Assembly (NCBI RefSeq): GCF_034653275.1 | Contig: NZ_JAYEES010000003.1 | Span: 2,666,001 to 2,730,000 of the forward strand | Length of the DNA: 64,000 nucleotides | Direction: 5' to 3' | Origin: Nitrospirillum sp034653275 | Lineage (GTDB): Bacteria; Pseudomonadota; Alphaproteobacteria; Azospirillales; Azospirillaceae | Shown here: piece after piece, positions 61,174 to 64,000 of the stretch | Position numbering within the stretch: the stretch's first letter is position 1 | Layout of the letters: each line of letters opens with the position of its first letter | Program-made: the position numbers and the translations under genes | The notes under the pieces: model-generated | What the model was told of the DNA's origin: nothing | The model's input: the letters and a program-made list of their open reading frames with translations, nothing else | Database searches by the model: none

Positions 61174-62049
61174 GTGACGGCCGCGGCGTCGACCACGGCG
61201 GCCCGGCCCGCCAAGCGGGGTTGGCTTTTCCTGGCCCCCACCATCCTGCCGGGCTTCGGCACCGCCTTCGGCTTCACCCTGGCCTATCTCTGCCTGATCG
61301 TCCTGATCCCCCTGGGCCACATGGCCCTGCGCGCGGCGGACGTGGGGTGGGACCGGTTCTGGGCCATCACCCTGGCGCCCCGGGTGCTGCACGCCTTTTA
61401 TGTCAGCTTCGGCTGCGCCCTGGCGGCCGCGCTGATCAACGCCGTGTTCGGCCTGGTGGTGGCGTGGGTGCTGGTGCGCTACCGTTTTCCCGGCCGGCGC
61501 ATCATCGACGCCATGGTCGACCTGCCCTTCGCCCTGCCCACCTCCGTCGCCGGCATCGCGCTGACGGCGATCTACGCCCCCAACGGCTGGATCGGGGCCC
61601 TGGCCAAGGCCGCCGGGTTCAAGATCGCCTTCACCCCGCTGGGCATCGTCATCGCCCTGGTGTTCGTGGGCATGCCCTTCATCGTGCGCACGGTGGAACC
61701 GGTGCTGCAGGACCTGGACGCCGAGGTGGAGGAGGCCGCCGCGTCGCTGGGCGCCACCCGCTGGCAGACCTTCACCAAGGTGCTGCTGCCGGCCATCCTG
61801 CCGGCGCTGATCACCGGCGTGGCCCTGGCCTTCGCCCGTGGCGTGGGGGAGTACGGCTCCGTCATCTTCATCGCCGGCAACATCCCGGCGGTGTCCGAGA
61901 TCGTGCCCCTGCTGATCGTCGCCCGGCTGGAGCAGTACGATTATGCCGGCGCCACCGTCATCGCCACGGCCATGATGGGGCTTTCCTTCCTCATGCTGCT
62001 GGGCATCAACTTCCTGCAGCGTTGGACCCGGTCGCGCCATGCCCGCTGA
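61174..62049 (+). CDS. cysT: sulfate ABC transporter permease CysT
   Basis: A 291-residue inner-membrane permease with about six spans. The EAA loop, which contacts CysA, reads EVEEAAASLGATRWQTF. Family segments include DLPFALPTSVAGIALTA, FVGMPFIVRTVEPVLQDLD, and RGVGEYGSVIFIAGNIP. I chose the GTG at 61174, preceded by GGGGAAG, because it gives the normal family length of about 280-290. It overlaps cysW by 11 bases. Confidence 0.92.
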   Translation: MTAAASTTAARPAKRGWLFLAPTILPGFGTAFGFTLAYLCLIVLIPLGHMALRAADVGWDRFWAITLAPRVLHAFYVSFGCALAAALINAVFGLVVAWVLVRYRFPGRRIIDAMVDLPFALPTSVAGIALTAIYAPNGWIGALAKAAGFKIAFTPLGIVIALVFVGMPFIVRTVEPVLQDLDAEVEEAAASLGATRWQTFTKVLLPAILPALITGVALAFARGVGEYGSVIFIAGNIPAVSEIVPLLIVARLEQYDYAGATVIATAMMGLSFLMLLGINFLQRWTRSRHAR

Positions 62050-62896
62050 TCCGCATTCCCGCCGCCCCGCCGTGGGCGAAGGCCCCGTGACGCGCCTGGC
62101 GCTCATCGGCCTCGCCATTCTGTTCCTGGCGGCCTTCCTGGCCCTGCCGCTGGCGGCGGTGTTCAGCCAGGCCCTGGCCAAGGGTGTCGGCGCCTTCCTC
62201 AAGGGACTGGCCGATCCCGACGCCCTGTCGGCCATCCGGCTGACGCTGACGGTGGCCGCCATCGCCGTGCCGCTGAACCTGGTGTTCGGCGTGGCCGCCA
62301 GCTGGGCCATCGCCAAGTTCAATTTCCGGGGCAAGAGCCTGCTGCTGACCCTGATCGACCTGCCCTTCTCCGTCTCGCCCGTCATTTCCGGCCTGGTCTA
62401 CGTGCTGCTGTTCGGCCTGCACGGCAGCTTCGGCCCCTGGCTGCGCGACCATGGGGTGCAGATCATCTTCGCCGTGCCGGGCGTGGTCATGGCGACCGTC
62501 TTCGTCACCTTCCCCTTCGTGGCGCGCGAGCTGATCCCCCTGATGCAGGAGCAGGGCGTGGAGGATGAGGAGGCCGCCATCGTGCTGGGCGCCAGCGGCT
62601 GGCAGACCTTCCGCCTGGTGACCTTGCCCAACATCCGCTGGGGCCTGCTGTACGGCGTATTGCTGTGCAACGCCCGCGCCATGGGCGAATTCGGGGCGGT
62701 GTCCGTCGTCTCCGGCCACATCCGGGGCAAGACCAACACCATGCCCCTGCATGTCGAGATTCTGTACAACGAATACAACTTCGTGGCCGCCTTCGCGGTG
62801 GCCTCGCTGCTGGCGCTGTTGGCGCTGGTGACCCTGGCGGCCAAGGCGGCCCTGGAATGGCGCTTCGCCGACCAGATCGCCGCCGCCAAGCGCTAA
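62039..62896 (+). CDS. cysW: sulfate ABC transporter permease CysW
   Basis: A 285-residue permease that partners CysT. Family segments are DLPFSVSPVISGLVYVLLFG, PFVARELIPLMQEQG, the EAA loop EDEEAAIVLGASGWQTF, and ARAMGEFGAVSVVSGHIRGK. Start ATG 62039 lies within the end of cysT, so translation is coupled. Its stop is 42 bp before cysA. Confidence 0.94.
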   Translation: MPADPHSRRPAVGEGPVTRLALIGLAILFLAAFLALPLAAVFSQALAKGVGAFLKGLADPDALSAIRLTLTVAAIAVPLNLVFGVAASWAIAKFNFRGKSLLLTLIDLPFSVSPVISGLVYVLLFGLHGSFGPWLRDHGVQIIFAVPGVVMATVFVTFPFVARELIPLMQEQGVEDEEAAIVLGASGWQTFRLVTLPNIRWGLLYGVLLCNARAMGEFGAVSVVSGHIRGKTNTMPLHVEILYNEYNFVAAFAVASLLALLALVTLAAKAALEWRFADQIAAAKR

Positions 62897-62938
62897 CAGG
62901 GGCAGCGACAATGACGACCAAGCAAACGGGCGGCGCGC

Positions 62939-64000
62939 ATGGCCATTGAAATCCGCAACGTGGAAAAGACCTTCGGCGCCTTCACCGCCCTGGGCGGCGT
63001 CAGCCTGGACGTGCGCTCGGGCGAGCTGCTGGCCCTGCTGGGGCCCAGCGGCTCCGGCAAGACCACCCTGCTGCGCATCATCGCGGGGCTGGACCATGCC
63101 GACGCCGGCGAGGTCAGCTTTGACGGGCAGGACACCCGCGACCGCGCGGCGCGGGACCGCAAGGTGGGCTTCGTCTTCCAGCACTACGCCCTGTTCCGCC
63201 ACATGACCGTCTTCGACAACGTGGCCTTCGGCCTGCGCGTCAAGAAGAAGGCGGAGCGGCCGGCGGAAATGGACATCCGCCGCCGCGTGGACCAGCTGCT
63301 GACCATGGTGCAGCTGTCGCACCTGGCCACCCGCTATCCCAGCCAGTTGTCCGGCGGCCAGCGGCAGCGCGTGGCCCTGGCCCGCGCGCTGGCCATCGAG
63401 CCCAAGGTGCTGCTGCTGGATGAGCCCTTCGGCGCGCTGGACGCCAAGGTGCGCAAGGACTTGCGCAAGTGGCTGCGCCACCTGCACGACGACATGCACA
63501 TCACCTCCATCTTCGTGACCCATGACCAGGAGGAGGCGCTGGAGCTGGCGGACCGCGTGGTGGTCATGAACCACGGCCAGATCATCCAGGTGGGCACGCC
63601 GACGGAGGTGTACGACCATCCGGCCGACAGCTTCGTCTTCGATTTCCTGGGCGGGGTGAACCGCCTGAACGGCGTCATCGAGGCGGGCGTGGCGCGCCTG
63701 GACGGCAAGGCCGTGCGGGTGGATGGCGCCGTAGGCGCCGACGGCCCGGCCGTCATCTATGTCCGCCCCCACCAGGTGGAGCTGGGCGTGGCCCCGGCCG
63801 ATGGCGTGCCCGCCGGCAAGTGGAGCGCCCGGGTCAGCAGCCTGCACGCCGCCGGCCCCGTGGCCCGGCTGGAGCTGGACCTGGCCGGCCGCGCGCTGGA
63901 AGCACAGCTGTCCCGCGACCGTCTGAGCGATCTGGCGCTGGAGGTGGGCAGCTGGTGTACTGTGGACTTCCGCCACGCCCGGGTGTTCCCCGCCAAAAGC
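62939..64000 (+). CDS. cysA: sulfate ABC transporter ATP-binding protein CysA (3' end cut by window)
   Basis: 354 codons are visible without a stop. Walker A is GPSGSGKTT (about 35-43), the Q-loop FQHYALF, the ABC signature LSGGQRQR, Walker B LLLDEPFGALD, and the H-loop VTHDQEEA. A TOBE-like C-terminal domain follows (VYVRPHQVEL). With a usual CysA length near 350-365, only the last few residues are missing. Its ATG has no good ribosome site; a 12-codon reading frame (62911-62949) with GGGG upstream overlaps it and may couple translation. Confidence 0.93.
   Translation, partial: MAIEIRNVEKTFGAFTALGGVSLDVRSGELLALLGPSGSGKTTLLRIIAGLDHADAGEVSFDGQDTRDRAARDRKVGFVFQHYALFRHMTVFDNVAFGLRVKKKAERPAEMDIRRRVDQLLTMVQLSHLATRYPSQLSGGQRQRVALARALAIEPKVLLLDEPFGALDAKVRKDLRKWLRHLHDDMHITSIFVTHDQEEALELADRVVVMNHGQIIQVGTPTEVYDHPADSFVFDFLGGVNRLNGVIEAGVARLDGKAVRVDGAVGADGPAVIYVRPHQVELGVAPADGVPAGKWSARVSSLHAAGPVARLELDLAGRALEAQLSRDRLSDLALEVGSWCTVDFRHARVFPAKS

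Overview
The window is high-GC, gene-dense chromosomal DNA that reads as an alphaproteobacterium of the Rhodospirillales, most likely near Azospirillaceae. This placement is an inference from gene content and order: hflK-hflC-DUF2065-degP; ribF-ileS-lspA-DUF3035-M16-M16; ubiK-ybjN-proC opposite lgt-midA-pgeF; a MarR gene followed by an OmpR/EnvZ-type pair; a phasin; and prs-rplY-pth. Almost everything is chromosomal housekeeping. I saw no rRNA, tRNA, CRISPR array, integrase or transposase.

Layout. 0-2.2 kb: 5' end of ilvB, miaA, and divergent serB. 2.2-4.8 kb: a darcynin/TetR divergent pair, then an arsenic operon arsR-aqpS-arsC whose operator-like palindrome reaches the arsR start codon. 4.9-9.1 kb (minus): envelope protease module hflK-hflC-DUF2065-degP. 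9.3-13.1 kb: the Fe-S carrier gene apbC, a small unknown gene and mutL. 13.2-14.6 kb: a visibly AT-rich insert with a small NPPY methyltransferase and a winged-helix-like protein, unlike everything around it. 14.6-18.1 kb: a pentapeptide-repeat protein and pgi. 18.1-29.4 kb: a DUF2807 protein with an apparent frameshift, then the minus-strand run mdtG-ribF-ileS-lspA-DUF3035-two M16 peptidases-unknown. 29.5-31.6 kb: a LysR regulator and an alpha/beta hydrolase. 31.7-38.4 kb: a divergent bifunctional penicillin-binding protein, hisS, pyrC and pyrE. 38.5-42.2 kb: an XRE regulator divergent from a Tat-exported Asp-nucleophile hydrolase, then a chemotaxis receptor. 42.8-45.3 kb: a small secreted protein, a serine-hydrolase-like protein that lacks its catalytic residues, and a surface-antigen-type lipoprotein. 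45.5-48.8 kb: MarR, OmpR-type regulator, EnvZ-type kinase, phasin. 49-54.5 kb: ybaK, proC, ybjN and ubiK on the minus strand; lgt, midA-like and pgeF on the plus strand. 54.7-57.5 kb: prs, rplY, pth and a mini flagellar-rod-like protein. 57.5-60.7 kb: two secreted unknowns and a Tat-signal GH1 beta-glucosidase. 61.2-64 kb: the sulfate ABC transporter genes cysT-cysW-cysA, running off the window end.

Three genes (DUF2807, pgeF, bglA) carry single-base apparent frameshifts. Two of them sit in G6 tracts where seven G would restore the frame, so they are either homopolymer base-calling errors or slippage sites. The most unusual items are the AT-rich methyltransferase/winged-helix insert, the pseudoenzyme serine hydrolase, a 15-bp tandem repeat that builds the hydrophobic core of a signal peptide, and a dispersed intergenic repeat at 11.1 and 55.7 kb.
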